From Clavelina lepadiformis (lineage: Eukaryota > Chordata > Ascidiacea > Aplousobranchia > Clavelinidae): a DNA stretch of 64,000 nucleotides. The notes beneath the pieces were generated by a model. That model was not told the DNA's origin and ran no database searches. It saw only the letters and a program-made list of their open reading frames with translations. Below, piece after piece: positions 52,821 to 64,000 of this stretch (positions are counted from its first letter, which is position 1; each line of letters starts with the position of its first letter). The stretch is from the NCBI RefSeq assembly GCF_947623445.1, contig NC_135242.1, forward strand, positions 21,390,001-21,454,000. The letters are read 5' to 3'. The translations under genes and the position numbers were made by a program.

Positions 52821-55706
52821 TGTTTTCCAGCTGCCAGTGTTGTTCAATTTACATTTAAGGTAGGCTGGAAATAAATATATAACATGTAATTTATTGAAAG
52901 TCAGCTGAGAAATGGCAGCCAAAAACAACAAAACAGCTTTGACGCAGGACCTAGCCATCTGAGTCAGATAAACAACTACTGGTAGTAACGACTTTAGCGG
53001 GATGGAGACACTCGCTCACTCCCTCCTCACTAAGTTATTTTCCAGATTTCCATGTTAACGTTTTTCGAAGAGAAAACATCACAGTAAACAAATTTTTAAC
53101 CAAACAACATGATGCTTGACGTGGTTTAAATCTGATTTCTCGGATTAAATTAGGTTTTGGATCGATGTTGAATCGCTCGAATATGTTTTCAAGTCTTCAG
53201 TTAGTTGTACGCGAAGTGTTTACTAATAGCAAAAGGTCATTCATGGAAGGTCGAAAACACGTTTTAAAATTATTCGGGGTGTTAAAATGTAGCAAAGGTA
53301 GGGTTGAGAGAACTTTCTTGCTACTTGGATTTGAACATATCTTATGCTGCGTGTTGCTTTTATGAACACGTGGGTGATCAACAAAAAACGGTTTAATGGC
53401 AGTTAATTACACTAGTTATAAATTCTTATCTGGTGAGATGGCTAAAGATGCTTTTCTCTAGTAAAGCGCGCGACAACTGGTAGGCTTATGCTAGATTTCT
53501 TGTTTCCTCCTCCTTGAACTACAGAAATAATTAAGACAACATAATCGCTGTATAGGCTACACTTTTTGAAAAAAACTTGCGACACACGCCAAATTATCAA
53601 AATTAGCGTAATATTGTGCGCAGATGTCTTCGTAATAAGAATCTACTAGAACAGCTAACCTATGCCTGACAGGGCCAAATATGACGTCACTATTTTAATA
53701 TGAGCGGCATGGTAAATAAATAATTAATTCATCACTCATAGTCATGACCAAGTTGAACACAAATTTTATTGGAAAATCAAAACAATTTTGGTCATTTTCG
53801 ATTGGTCAGATGTTTTTTCAACAACTGTAAGCTGTTTATGAAATTAAAAAACGAATTGTTATTTACTGTGCGTACCTGACAACGAAAACTTTTAAGTTGG
53901 CCGTATGCGGTTGGACAAAGCTGCACTAGAATAATGCAGACAGATTGATATTCTTCTAACAGTGCGCAAGCAAAAACTTGTTTTGACAAGGTAATCAAAA
54001 TTTTATTATCACATTTTGAATTATTAATACGAGCCGAGCGAAATACGCTGCATAGCATGCAGGGACAAGCACTACCACAACGATGTCAATTCGCTTTGAA
54101 CGTCGTTTGTCGTCATAAGTTACGCACATGAGAGCGCCATGGGATGTCCATGACGAAGACTTTTTCTGACAGCAGTAAAATTCAGTAGCTTACGTCTGTC
54201 GTCAGCAGATACGATTAGAACTTTGTCATAGGAATACGGTTATAAATATAGATAGGTTAGATGGTTGACATTCCTGTTTAAATTGCACACACTACCGTCA
54301 GCGTATTCGTAAGCACACGTTTTTGCGGTAGCCATATAATTGGCTAGGTTTGCAGTTAATTGTTCCATTTTCGCACTGTGTTTGGTCAGGTGGATTTTAT
54401 AGTTTTTATATTTTATAGTGTTACAGTTAATTGACGCACTAAGCAATCGCAAAACCATCTGACGTTTTCGCGGCCACTAAAATAACTAATGATAACATGC
54501 CCAGGCTCACACCACAATACAACAAAATAAATCCCGGAACTGAACACGTGATTTTTGTATGAATCCATTTAGTAGTTCAGATTTCCATGGATTCCTGGCG
54601 CCAAAAGCTGACCACCACTGATAGGCCTGGATATGATTACACAATGTTGATATCGTATGTGAGGTCAAATTGTAACAAGACATGGGGCGTGAGACCAGTG
54701 TGTTTACGGGTACATTATCAATTCTTCATACCAATGCGATTGTTTTAAAATATTTGACTTTCTATTTCGTTAAAATCCAAACCGCATCTAGCCTATGGTG
54801 CTATTGGCCAGTTACTGGGGCGTATAAGCAGCCGTACTCGCCGTTACATTTCACAAACAACTAGCATTTAATTGCCGGAATTACTTTAAAGTTTAAATCC
54901 TTTTGTTGGCATCATAAACCTTTCCTATCTCACGTGTCTCAAGCTGATTCAATTGCTGGCTAACAAGCAGTTTTCGCTGCAACCCGCATATTGCTTACAT
55001 TTGCTACGTCGAACCCTGCTTCGACTAAATCTGGAACGGCTACAAACTGCGTAATGGTAATGGCTTGTAAAGCTTTTGGCTTCCTTTTTCCGCTAACACT
55101 AAGTTAATTTAATGATGCTCCCCCAACAACATAATTATGTACACCGGGATAGAAATAAATTATGTTTTTGTCCTTAACAATCACCAGCAAAGAGGAAGTA
55201 TGTCTAGGAACGTAAATTAATCCTTTAATCTCAACAAAGGACAACTTCAGGAAACGAAAATCTACAACTTTATTCTTTTAAGTATGTTGACACATGTTGT
55301 GACGTAAAGGTCGTTTAACAAAGTCTTTTGTGTTTTCATGTTACTCAAACAACTTTTGATAAAGCATAAAAATTAATTACGAACTATGGCATTTTGTCAT
55401 ATTTTGGGCAGTCGTATTGTCGATGCACAGCAGCACCTTTAAAGTTTAAACGCATTGGTATGGGCTTAAAGAATTTTTTAGCGCCTGACGTAACTGCATT
55501 GGCAGTTCCATTACCGAAACCAGTCAGGCGAAACCGAATTTTGAAGCCTGCCTTTGGGACTAGCCTGAGGAATGTTAGTTGTAAAAATGAAGATGGAACA
55601 GGCAGTCTAATCAAAGGGCTAAGTTATCGCTTGCTGTGATGGGGAGATATCATGTTACCGTGTGAAGGATGGCTTGTGTTGATATCTTGATTTTGTCATA
55701 GTTACA
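52821..55706. other. Divergent intergenic region, rhodanese to RhoGAP
   Basis: 2.9 kb between two start codons facing away from each other. Open frames at 53165-53365, 54682-54864 and 55394-55639 lack recognisable domains. The last of these sits just upstream of the RhoGAP ATG and is open on both strands, which argues for composition rather than coding. One TGACGTCA occurs at 53682. Confidence 0.45.
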
Positions 55707-58316
55707 ATGGACGCCATGATAGAAAATGTGCGTAACTCTTTAGAAGTCGGCGTGAGAAAAATGCTCACAGTTGCACCGAAGAAGACCTCTTTGATGTCGC
55801 ATACTGACAAAAACAAAACAGTTTCAAAGGTAAGTGCGTTGTTGTTACTTTAGTAATTTTGTTATAATATAGTGTGTCATTTGCTGATTGCGCATTTGCT
55901 GAAATAATAACGAGTGTTATGGCCAATTAGGGTGTCTGGTAAGTTTATTTGGCCTCTTAGCAGCCTTCAAAGCCTTGAAAAGTTATAGGCCTAGGCCTAG
56001 CCTAGTTCTTTCAAGATCTACTGCAACTAAGTAACCAAGCTACTTTACCATTTTTTTCTGTTGCTTTAACTGTATGTTATGTAACTAGATTATAACAACA
56101 TTTTAAATTCTGAGAGGTTTTTAGTTTTTTTTGGCAGTGTGTATAGTTTACAAGCATTGCATGTTGCCATGGCAGGCTGTAGAGCCAGTCGATTGATAGT
56201 CTGGTTGTCAGTGGCTAAGTGCGTTAATAATTAATTTCATACATCATTTCTGTACATGAATTGCGCTAATTTTTAAGAGCTTGTCACTGTTTCACCAGAA
56301 AAATAGCCTTTTAAAACTATTTTTGTCCCTCCATGTTAACCTAACTTGAATGTTATAAAACATAGTCACCTTAGATCTAGTGCAGAAGTGCAAAACCAAA
56401 TGACATTACAGTTTGGGCAGTAGGGATTTTGTATGCAATTGCAAAATGTGATTGTGGATTTCTGCACTTTTGCTTAAGGATTTATAGTTGCTTAAAATTT
56501 CAGATTTAACCATGCTCAAATAATAACAAAGATTTACCTGAGCAGTTTGTTTGATCTTTTGTATCATATATATATGTTGAAAACACTTGAACTAGAATGT
56601 TATTAATGAGGTAAAGTAACCTTTTATTACTGGTTATAATATCAGGTTACTACGTACCAAACGCAAATTATTTATTAGGTTTACTGGATTGTGTAGGTAT
56701 CGTATAGATCTTATACTCATAAAACATATGGTTAAGCTTCAACATGTGCATATGCTTCATTTCATGCGTAGTTTTTTGGGCATTACTAACAGCTGTTGTT
56801 TAAAATATCGTATGCAGTTTTTTAAGGGTAAGAACATAATTTTGTCATAACTTACAAATGAACATATATATATATATAATAATCGTATATCTCTACTTGT
56901 ATGTCATTGGTATCGTCATTCTATTCATACCGTTGTATAAAATCAATTTTTAAAACCATGTTGGCAAATTACATACTTTGACCCATTTCCTTGCTGTCAA
57001 TTTGAATAATTCATTGTTCAAATTTTGAAACGCTTTCCTGTACCAGTCCTAATTACAAGCATACTATCTTTTATTATTTATATGCAAAGTTCATTACATG
57101 CTTAAATTCATAAAATATTCAATACACACAACTACAAAGGGTACATTACAAACATTCTATTTTAAACATTCATGATAATAATATATCATACTTATGGGTC
57201 TATTATCTCGGTTTTAAATTGTTGCCCACATATAAAATCAACATACTTCAATATATTACAATAGCACAACAGTGTTTGGCTAATTTGTTGTATCATTTCA
57301 AAAGTTAATAAGCAACAAATATTTCATTTTAAATTTTGTATATAATGTATAGTTTGTGATGACACTGATTAGAGCATACACATTTATGAAAACAGTTTGC
57401 ATTGTATTGTCACGTTTAAGATAAACAAATGAAGAAGCCATAACTTCATGGCAGAAATTGATATTTAGCGTGTTCAATAATTGTGTTGAAGTTAGTTAGT
57501 TGCTCAATGAGTTATGAAAGAATAAAAGGCCTTAATATAGCTGCATGAGTTCCAACACAAAATCAGCAAATTTTTGCCAGTTTACGTGATTCTGGCTTCA
57601 GCGTAATTGGTGATTGTGGTATTATCATATGCTTATATATATGGGAATAAGTCAATAAACATCTGTGTCTGCTTTAATTTCAGATTTTTGGTGTGTCACT
57701 CATAGACTTATGTGAGCAAGAGAAAAGTAATGTGCCTTTTATTGTGAAGGATATTTGCACATTTATTCAAGACAAATACCTCAGCTGTGTGGGAATTTTT
57801 CGGTGAGTTTATTTCAGTCGAACTTCACATGACTAATATTAACTTGACCTCGTTCTTATTGATTCTGTTCTCTAGTCTATCGGTAAACCTTTCGGGGCAA
57901 GTGAAGTTGTTAAGTTTTGAAAACCTTCAGCTGTCAATTTTTAAAATAAATTTTTATCATATTCTGTTCTGTCTTAAGCATATATAGCTAGTTTTATATA
58001 TTCAACAGAAAATTACTATATTGATTTTGATGTTATCAGACTAAAATTACTTGGTGACAATGTTTGGCGTGGCACTTTAGTGTTTGTGTAAAGCTCGTCC
58101 AGTTTGCTGAGCATTGTGTAAAAATCAACAGTGCACTGTGCCTGACATCCTAGTATAACTATTGTTCTCCTTGTCTTGACAAACAAGCCACTTAAGTTAC
58201 GATTTTATCATCTTCTTTGTACTCGGAAATATTACTTGCCGTTGTAGTTTTGTCCAATTGAGTTTACTTTTGTAACATTTTATTTAACTGTTAAATTTAG
58301 ATAATTTAGCAAATTA

Positions 58317-58359
<43 letters not shown>

Positions 58360-61300
58360 TTTTTTAGTTGGTGTTTGTAAAAATATTAGGCCTATTACTT
58401 GGTTAGACTTTTATATCTCCAGTGCTTGATCTATCTTATCCGGTAGTAATTTCATGACCTGAACTCTTACCCTCTAGTGTCATCACATGATTATTATTTT
58501 TTTTCTAAATGAGTCATATTGTTAAGTAGCCGAGAAGTTGTTTGAATCCATAAATGGGTAAGATTACATCACTATTGGCTTTACTAGAAAGTGAAACTCT
58601 TCTTAGCTGTTTTGTTGGTTATCGTGACATGCTGGTGACAACTTGATTTTGATGGCTTTTAAAAACAAGTTTTATGTTGTCAATGTTTTTTCACTGCGGA
58701 ATGACTATTCCAACACAAGTTGTTTTTGATGTTGTTTGGTGTTGGTTCGATTTTGTGGTTGGTATTTCTAATGTTTCCTGTTATGCTTTATATCAGTGTT
58801 TTTGTCAATAGCACTAAATTGTTGGAAATTGGCAAACGGCAGCCACATGCATGAGCAAAAATTATTGTTAGGCAGAAGCTGCCTTTGTTTGAAAGCCGTC
58901 TTCAATTACTTTGTTTTTGCAGCGAAATGTTTTTAGGTTAGATATAATTTATTTATACAGGCTCCAAGTTGAATCGAGGTATATATTATCATTGAGTCAA
59001 TAGCACAGAACGATAAATATATGTTCAAGGCAGACGCAACATAACCTACTTGTGAAGAAAACGTGTTGTCTGTTGGTGCATGGTGGTACGTGCACTGAGG
59101 CATGTGTGTCAGTTAATTTTGTGAAAAAGGTTCGCAGTGAAAGCTGGGCGGTTGTGGTCTTGTTTTGTTCAGTCAGCATGAGTCCCAAGTCAGCACTTAT
59201 TCCTGAAAATGTTTTTTTTGTCAGTGCCTTTTTCTCAGCATTTTTTATGTTCCGCTTATTCACACATATATATAGGGCATGCCTCAAGTGTACTTGAAGG
59301 CTAACTGATTTTTTTAAACCTTCTGACAACAGAAGCCAGTGTAGGTTAGTGAGTAGCATTGGCTTCAAGTAACAAGCTGGTGCTTAAATTGTTTGTGTGG
59401 TTGATGTAAAAACGTAAACACATCATTCTTGTTTGCTGTCTATCAGTTACTCTTAGTGCCTATGGGATTTCAGTTTAATCCTTTAAAAGGGACTTATCAT
59501 GAGGGATATACAGTATTAGGACATCTATCCACACAGTGAAGTTGTTTTTGCAATGACTGTATTAATTTCTATGCAGCACGTCAGAGAGGTGTAAATATAG
59601 TTATGTAGACTAGTAGCTTCTGCCACTGTATTCTCCTGAGAGTGGTTAATGTCAGCTGGATGTCATAATGACGCATTGTTGACGCCTTTCTTTTGTGACT
59701 TAAGATTTAAGTTATTTGCTTCCATTTAATTAATTTAAATACCTTTTTTGTGCAGTGGCGACATATTTGTTCAAGGAATAACCTCCACTACAGTATATAA
59801 CTGCTGGTGAAGTCTTTCGTCAAACACTTAGTAAATCGTTATTCGCTTAGTTTGTTATACTTAAATAAAAAAGTATATACCGGTACTTATCAAATCTTTG
59901 TAATGACTTTGATGACTTACCAACCTTTCAACCTGGGCTTATTTAAGTAAGCGAATTATGGAATAATATATCAGTGATCAATGAAATGTTATTTTAAGGT
60001 GGTGCTGTGTTTTGTATTGGTTTTAGGTGCTTGAATTTTTCCTTTTGCTATGTCTATAAATTTGCTTGTTTTTACTTAGCAAAAATTTGAAACAATCATG
60101 AGTTACGTCATTTTCGAACGATTTTTTCCTTCTGTCTACGCAGAATATCGCCCCCAGCACACCAGAAAACAAAGTTGCTCGAGGCTTTTGAGCGAAATTC
60201 AGAAGCTTATTTAGACAAAGCCAGCGTTACTGTTAATGCTGATGTTGATGGTCACACCGCTGCAAACATTTTGAAGCATTTCTTTCGGCAGCTTCCTGAA
60301 CCACTTATCCCAGATAAAATTCTTCAATTATCAAGAGAATTAAAATGTGTGTCCGACGAGAATTTTGCAGCAAATATCAGGTAATTAATAGATTCACAAT
60401 CAAATTGATTTACACCAAGCAACTTATACGGCATGTAATATTTAAGTAGGCCCTAAACTATTTTATAACATGTTAATTACATAATTTGGATAGTAGAAAT
60501 TGTATAGTACCGTTCTCATTTTGAAACAGATTTTTTAAAGAAAGAATATATGAATTGTTGGACATAAGTGTGTATTGGTTATGTTGACCATGTCGCAAAG
60601 ATGATTCCATAACAATATGTGTGGTAATTATGTTTTATTTACAGAACTGCCATGGAATCATGGCCAGCAGCACATCGTACAACATTGCAGTATTTGCTTT
60701 GCTTTTTGCAAGGAGTTATGCGCAATGTTGAAAATCGCATGACTGTTACTGGGTTAGCTGTTGTTTTTGGCCCAAACGTTTTCAAAATATCTGGAGAAAT
60801 CCCAGAAACCTTGGAAAATATCAGCGTTGCAAACCAGACATTTGAAAGGTGAATTTTATTTTTTATCATAATTTAAGTAACACGTGTTCGTAAAATATTC
60901 ATTACAATTCACGACCAGCAGTTAAAATGTATGGTGGTATTTTCATAACAACAAAATGATGAATAGGAGTATAGTGTTAATATTAAATCATGAGTCATAG
61001 ACATTTACAGTAAACTTGAGGTTGCTGAGCTAACTCTGCGTATATCCAATCGGATTACTGTATGTACGCAATGATGCAGTAACTGAGTAAATTCAGTTGA
61101 TGATAATTATCCGTGCTGGCCCTGGGGAGAAATATGCTGACAACGTGACTTACCGGCGTAGGCAGTAGTACCATATTTGGCATTAGCCTGGAAACAATGA
61201 ATTTACCTACTCTCTATGTTGGCCATATGTCGCTTGCTTAGAAAGTTGTGATGGCGGTTTCTAATTGTTAATTACTACTTATCTAGTGACTTAATAGACT

Positions 61301-62686
61301 CATTATATAAATTCTTACTTGATGTTCAATATTTTGAATTTAGATTGCTTTTAATGAGCGACATCATATCCGATAAACTGAAAGACGACCAGGGATATCT
61401 CAATATGACGTCACCAAGTTCTAAACCATCAAGAGTTGCACCCCCGGTTCCCAGGCAAGCGCGTCCCCTACCTGCTCCCCCTGTACCAAAGCATGCCATT
61501 GATGACATACAAGTTAAAACTATGCTTGCCCCTCCAAGCGTGCCTATGCGTTCTAAATCGTTAGAACGTTCCTATGAGTCTCCGGTTTCATACGATGACT
61601 CATCCACTACTGAGAGTTGCAACGCCGATGATCAACTGTCAGGTAATTTATGAATTGGAAGTTCGGTTTATATTGCATCGCTAGCTATCAATTGTATGTA
61701 GTACCGCCATTTGTGTAACTGCGTCAACTGTTGCCAATGTATTGCGTCACAGATGATAGCAGCGTAATAAACGTTGCATTTTTAACTCTTAGATGATTAT
61801 AATGACCTGTCTTCGAGTGACGGCTCTTTATCGCCAAACAATCAGAGCATTGATGAGACGATCCGGCATGTTGTCAGAAAACGCTTGTTTCATGCTGACT
61901 CATCAGGAAGTTCGTGTTTGGATGAAGGCAATGATGACTCGGCAATGACACTGCTTCCTTCACTCACAGTTGGCAGAGCTAAAGGTCCACAGAACAGGAG
62001 AAAACCGACCAAGTTTGGAAGGTACAGACGTGCAGTAGTTGTAAAAGTTGAGCAAGGTTGTGCTTTTTTAGTAGAATATTTGAGTTTGGATGAAATTTTC
62101 AAGTGTTTTCCAAATCATATCCAAATAGGATATGATGTGTGGAATTTCTTCGAAAATTAATAATATATTTTTTATTTTTCTGTATAGAACAAGTAAAAAT
62201 GATTTCAATACCATACTTGAGTTTGAAGAGGAAACAACACGTCCAGTGCCAATGCCACGAAAAACTGTCAATGTTTCGACAACATTCGCCACTGTATCAA
62301 CAGGTTCTGCGATTGCAAGTTCGTCAATCATAGACTCGAGTTTATCCACCTCTACATCAATCCCTGTTTCTACGGTTACTGCATCCACAACCATTGTTAC
62401 TACTCCGGACTCTGGCTGTCTAACAGCTGAAGAGGAAGTTCCACAAAGGATACCTCAAGTCGAACCGGAGATGCCCATTTTCATTCCGAAACTTAACTTA
62501 CAAGATGCGCTCAGTGAGGACAATCTCGGAGATGACACGGACAGGGTGCCACCTCTTGACCTTTCTGAGGTCACTCAGCATGATGAGGTCGTCCAGCCTA
62601 TTGTGACCCCAGAAAAACTGCAAAAGATGACCCCAACAAAAGGAAAAAAGAAGAGAAAGAAAGGCCACAAATCAAGCCCATCCCAT
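55707..62686 (+). CDS. FAM13-like RhoGAP protein (partial, 3' end outside window)
   Basis: GTPase-activating protein for Rho-family GTPases. Seven exons: 55707-55829, 57684-57802, 60144-60380, 60645-60848, 61344-61642, 61793-62021, 62188-62686; at least 503 aa. Residues 1-41 form a short basic lead-in. The RhoGAP domain runs from IFGVSLIDL through CVGIFR (the arginine finger, its codon split by an intron), VNADVDGHTAANILKHFFRQ with LPEPLIP, and VENRMTVTGLAVVFGPNVF, where the Asn of FGPN is a conserved domain residue. The C-terminal part is Ser/Thr/Pro-rich with proline motifs (SRVAPPVPRQARPLPAPPVP), which could bind SH3 domains, and ends in a Lys-rich stretch. A donor at 62687 (GTTAGT) in phase 0 implies more exons to the right. 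The RhoGAP at the very N-terminus and the IFGVSL opening fit FAM13; ARHGAP family members are the alternative. Confidence 0.82.
57803..60143. other. Large RhoGAP intron (exons 2-3)
   Basis: 2.3-kb intron interrupting the arginine-finger codon (CG in exon 2, A in exon 3). Apart from the TA microsatellite I see no exon or mobile element. The open frames on both strands at 58997-59368 overlap each other and look like chance. Confidence 0.5.
58322..58354. repeat. (TA)n microsatellite
   Basis: About 16 uninterrupted TA units in the large RhoGAP intron between exons 2 and 3. A shorter ATATAT run lies near 56863. Likely polymorphic in length. Confidence 0.9.
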
Positions 62687-64000
62687 GTTAGTATTATGTA
62701 CTGTTTTTAAACTTTATTATTTTCCTATTTATTATGTAACTAAAATATTTAGTAACTTGTATTATTATCTGATATTCATAATTATTACTCAACGGTTTTT
62801 GCTATCATAGCCACAAGCTTGACGATAACTTCAAGTTATCGTCAAGTCGATAAAAAATAAACTGAATTATTTAAAAAAGTTAAAGTTTTTTAACTGAATA
62901 AATAACATGTACTATTGTCTTAACCAATATTTAAAACTGTCGGTAGATAATTCATGCCATGTTTCAATATTCAGTTGTACAAGAGAAACCATGATATAAG
63001 CAACATTAATAATACAAAGCCTATTAATTGCCTGTTTTAAATAAGGGTTATATAATACCATTACCATATGTAAATAAAAGTCGATTTGTTAGGATTGTTA
63101 GTCAGATATGTACTTCGTTATGACGTACAATCATTTGCAAACTCTTTGTTGACTTTGCGCTTAGTAGTTTTATGAAATGAATCATTAGAAACACTTGACG
63201 TAGAACTTCATAGACATATTTCACACATATGCAAACAGAATTCTAATAACAGCTTACCTTGAATTTTTCCGATAAACATGTTTTGCGAAATGTTATTCTT
63301 TGACATGAAAATGTTGCTAGCCACTGTCACGTACTCTGACTTAAGCCCTATGTACAAACTAAAGCACACATTTAGCATGCGTGCCACAGCCCACTTGCAT
63401 CAATCGGACAACATTTTCCATGTCAGGCAGTCATTAACTCCCTCGTTATGTGGAACAGTCACACGCCTTCTTTGTTTTTGCGTATGGGTACTTAGGTTAG
63501 ACAATAGACGCGGTTTCCAGTTTCTTGTTCAGTTGCTTTTGAACATAGTTCGAAGTGTTTGTTGTTACAACACGTTACAAGTGCTGGTTTCCACAGACAT
63601 GTTATTCGCACAGTTGGTTATATTGCAGTACATTGAACAGCATTGAAGGAAAGCCTAGATTGTGTTGCGCAGGAAAAGACAGTTTTACTAAAAGCATGGC
63701 TGTAGTAGGACTTGATTCAATTACGCAGTTGAAACAGTGCCTACTTCAATCTCATTAACGCAATACAGCACGGCTATTTTGATATTATTGCAGTCGTGAT
63801 GTTGTATAAGCATAATGCTTTACTTTACAGTCAAACAACTTGTAGTTGGTTTTCATAGAACATCTGTTGTTTACCAAATAATCTGTGGGCATGTCCTATG
63901 TCATGTCACATTGTAATACTCATTTGCTAGTTCAGGTACACTCACCTCAAATTGCACACTTCGTTGTAACATAAGACTAACAGAGGCAACCTTTTAGCAT
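62687..64000. other. 3' intron or flank of the RhoGAP gene
   Basis: After the last supported exon no further in-phase exon with good splice sites was recognised. It contains a 29-nt near-perfect palindrome at 62818-62846. The open frame at 63278-63646 has no family signature. Confidence 0.45.
62818..62846. repeat. Perfect 14-bp-arm palindrome with a 1-nt centre
   Basis: CTTGACGATAACTT, one C, then its exact inverted copy. Such a structure could extrude as a cruciform or fold as a tight RNA hairpin. It is inside the presumed RhoGAP intron. Confidence 0.85.

Noticed and set aside
55394..55639. 81-codon frame just upstream of the RhoGAP start, also open on the minus strand
   Set aside because: Both strands are open over the same bases, which points to composition; no recognised motif.
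58997..59368. 123-codon minus-strand frame in the RhoGAP intron
   Set aside because: Overlaps a plus-strand frame of similar length and has no family features.
63278..63646. 122-codon frame in the 3' part of the RhoGAP region
   Set aside because: Leucine/cysteine-rich chance frame without splice sites in phase with exon 7.
1..64000. Bacterial-style features, CRISPR arrays, rRNA and tRNA genes
   Set aside because: None seen; the spliced gene structure makes the DNA eukaryotic, and no cloverleaf or rRNA-like stretch was recognised by eye.

Overview
This is a eukaryotic window: AT-rich DNA with small GT/AG-spliced exons, and gene content typical of a chordate. The mix of compact intron-rich genes, an EVC2/limbin-like gene, a FAM13-like RhoGAP, an ephexin-type RhoGEF and many short hAT-type MITEs fits a tunicate such as Ciona. 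That organism call is an inference; no sequence was searched. Exon coordinates below were read by hand from splice signals and checked by adding up intron phases. Most genes close with no frame conflict.

Layout, left to right. (1) 1-10,653, minus strand: two tandem TM9SF2-like nonaspanin genes. The downstream copy runs off the left edge; the upstream copy is complete (15 exons, 641 aa) and much more diverged. (2) 13,502-23,241, minus: a 21-exon gene with a hydrophobic N-terminus, one transmembrane helix and a long coiled-coil tail, best explained as EVC2/limbin. (3) About 27.3-32.5 kb, plus: a Cys-loop ligand-gated channel subunit of the anion-selective class. A decayed duplicate of its TM3 exon lies about 0.6 kb beyond its stop codon. 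(4) 34,191-39,160, minus: a 14-exon, 553-aa DH-PH-SH3 RhoGEF of the ephexin type. (5) 40,016-44,508, plus: a 7-exon, 387-aa family 31 (beta-1,3-galactosyltransferase-like) Golgi enzyme. (6) 44,977-49,035, plus: a 9-exon coiled-coil protein of about 510 aa, not identified. (7) 50,234-52,820, minus: a 4-exon, 137-aa single-domain rhodanese. (8) 55,707 to beyond 62,686, plus: a FAM13-like RhoGAP, open at its 3' end.

Mobile DNA: four hAT-like non-autonomous elements with different terminal inverted repeats, two with 7/8-bp and one with a perfect 8-bp target duplication, and one pogo/Tigger-like element flanked by TA.

The genes do not form one pathway. Loose themes are endomembrane proteins (TM9SF2 pair, galactosyltransferase), cilium/Hedgehog (EVC2) and Rho signalling (RhoGEF, RhoGAP). 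The most unusual signal is not a gene: the palindromic octamer TGACGTCA occurs at least 23 times, where base composition predicts about one, and most copies lie inside coding exons in just two codon phases.
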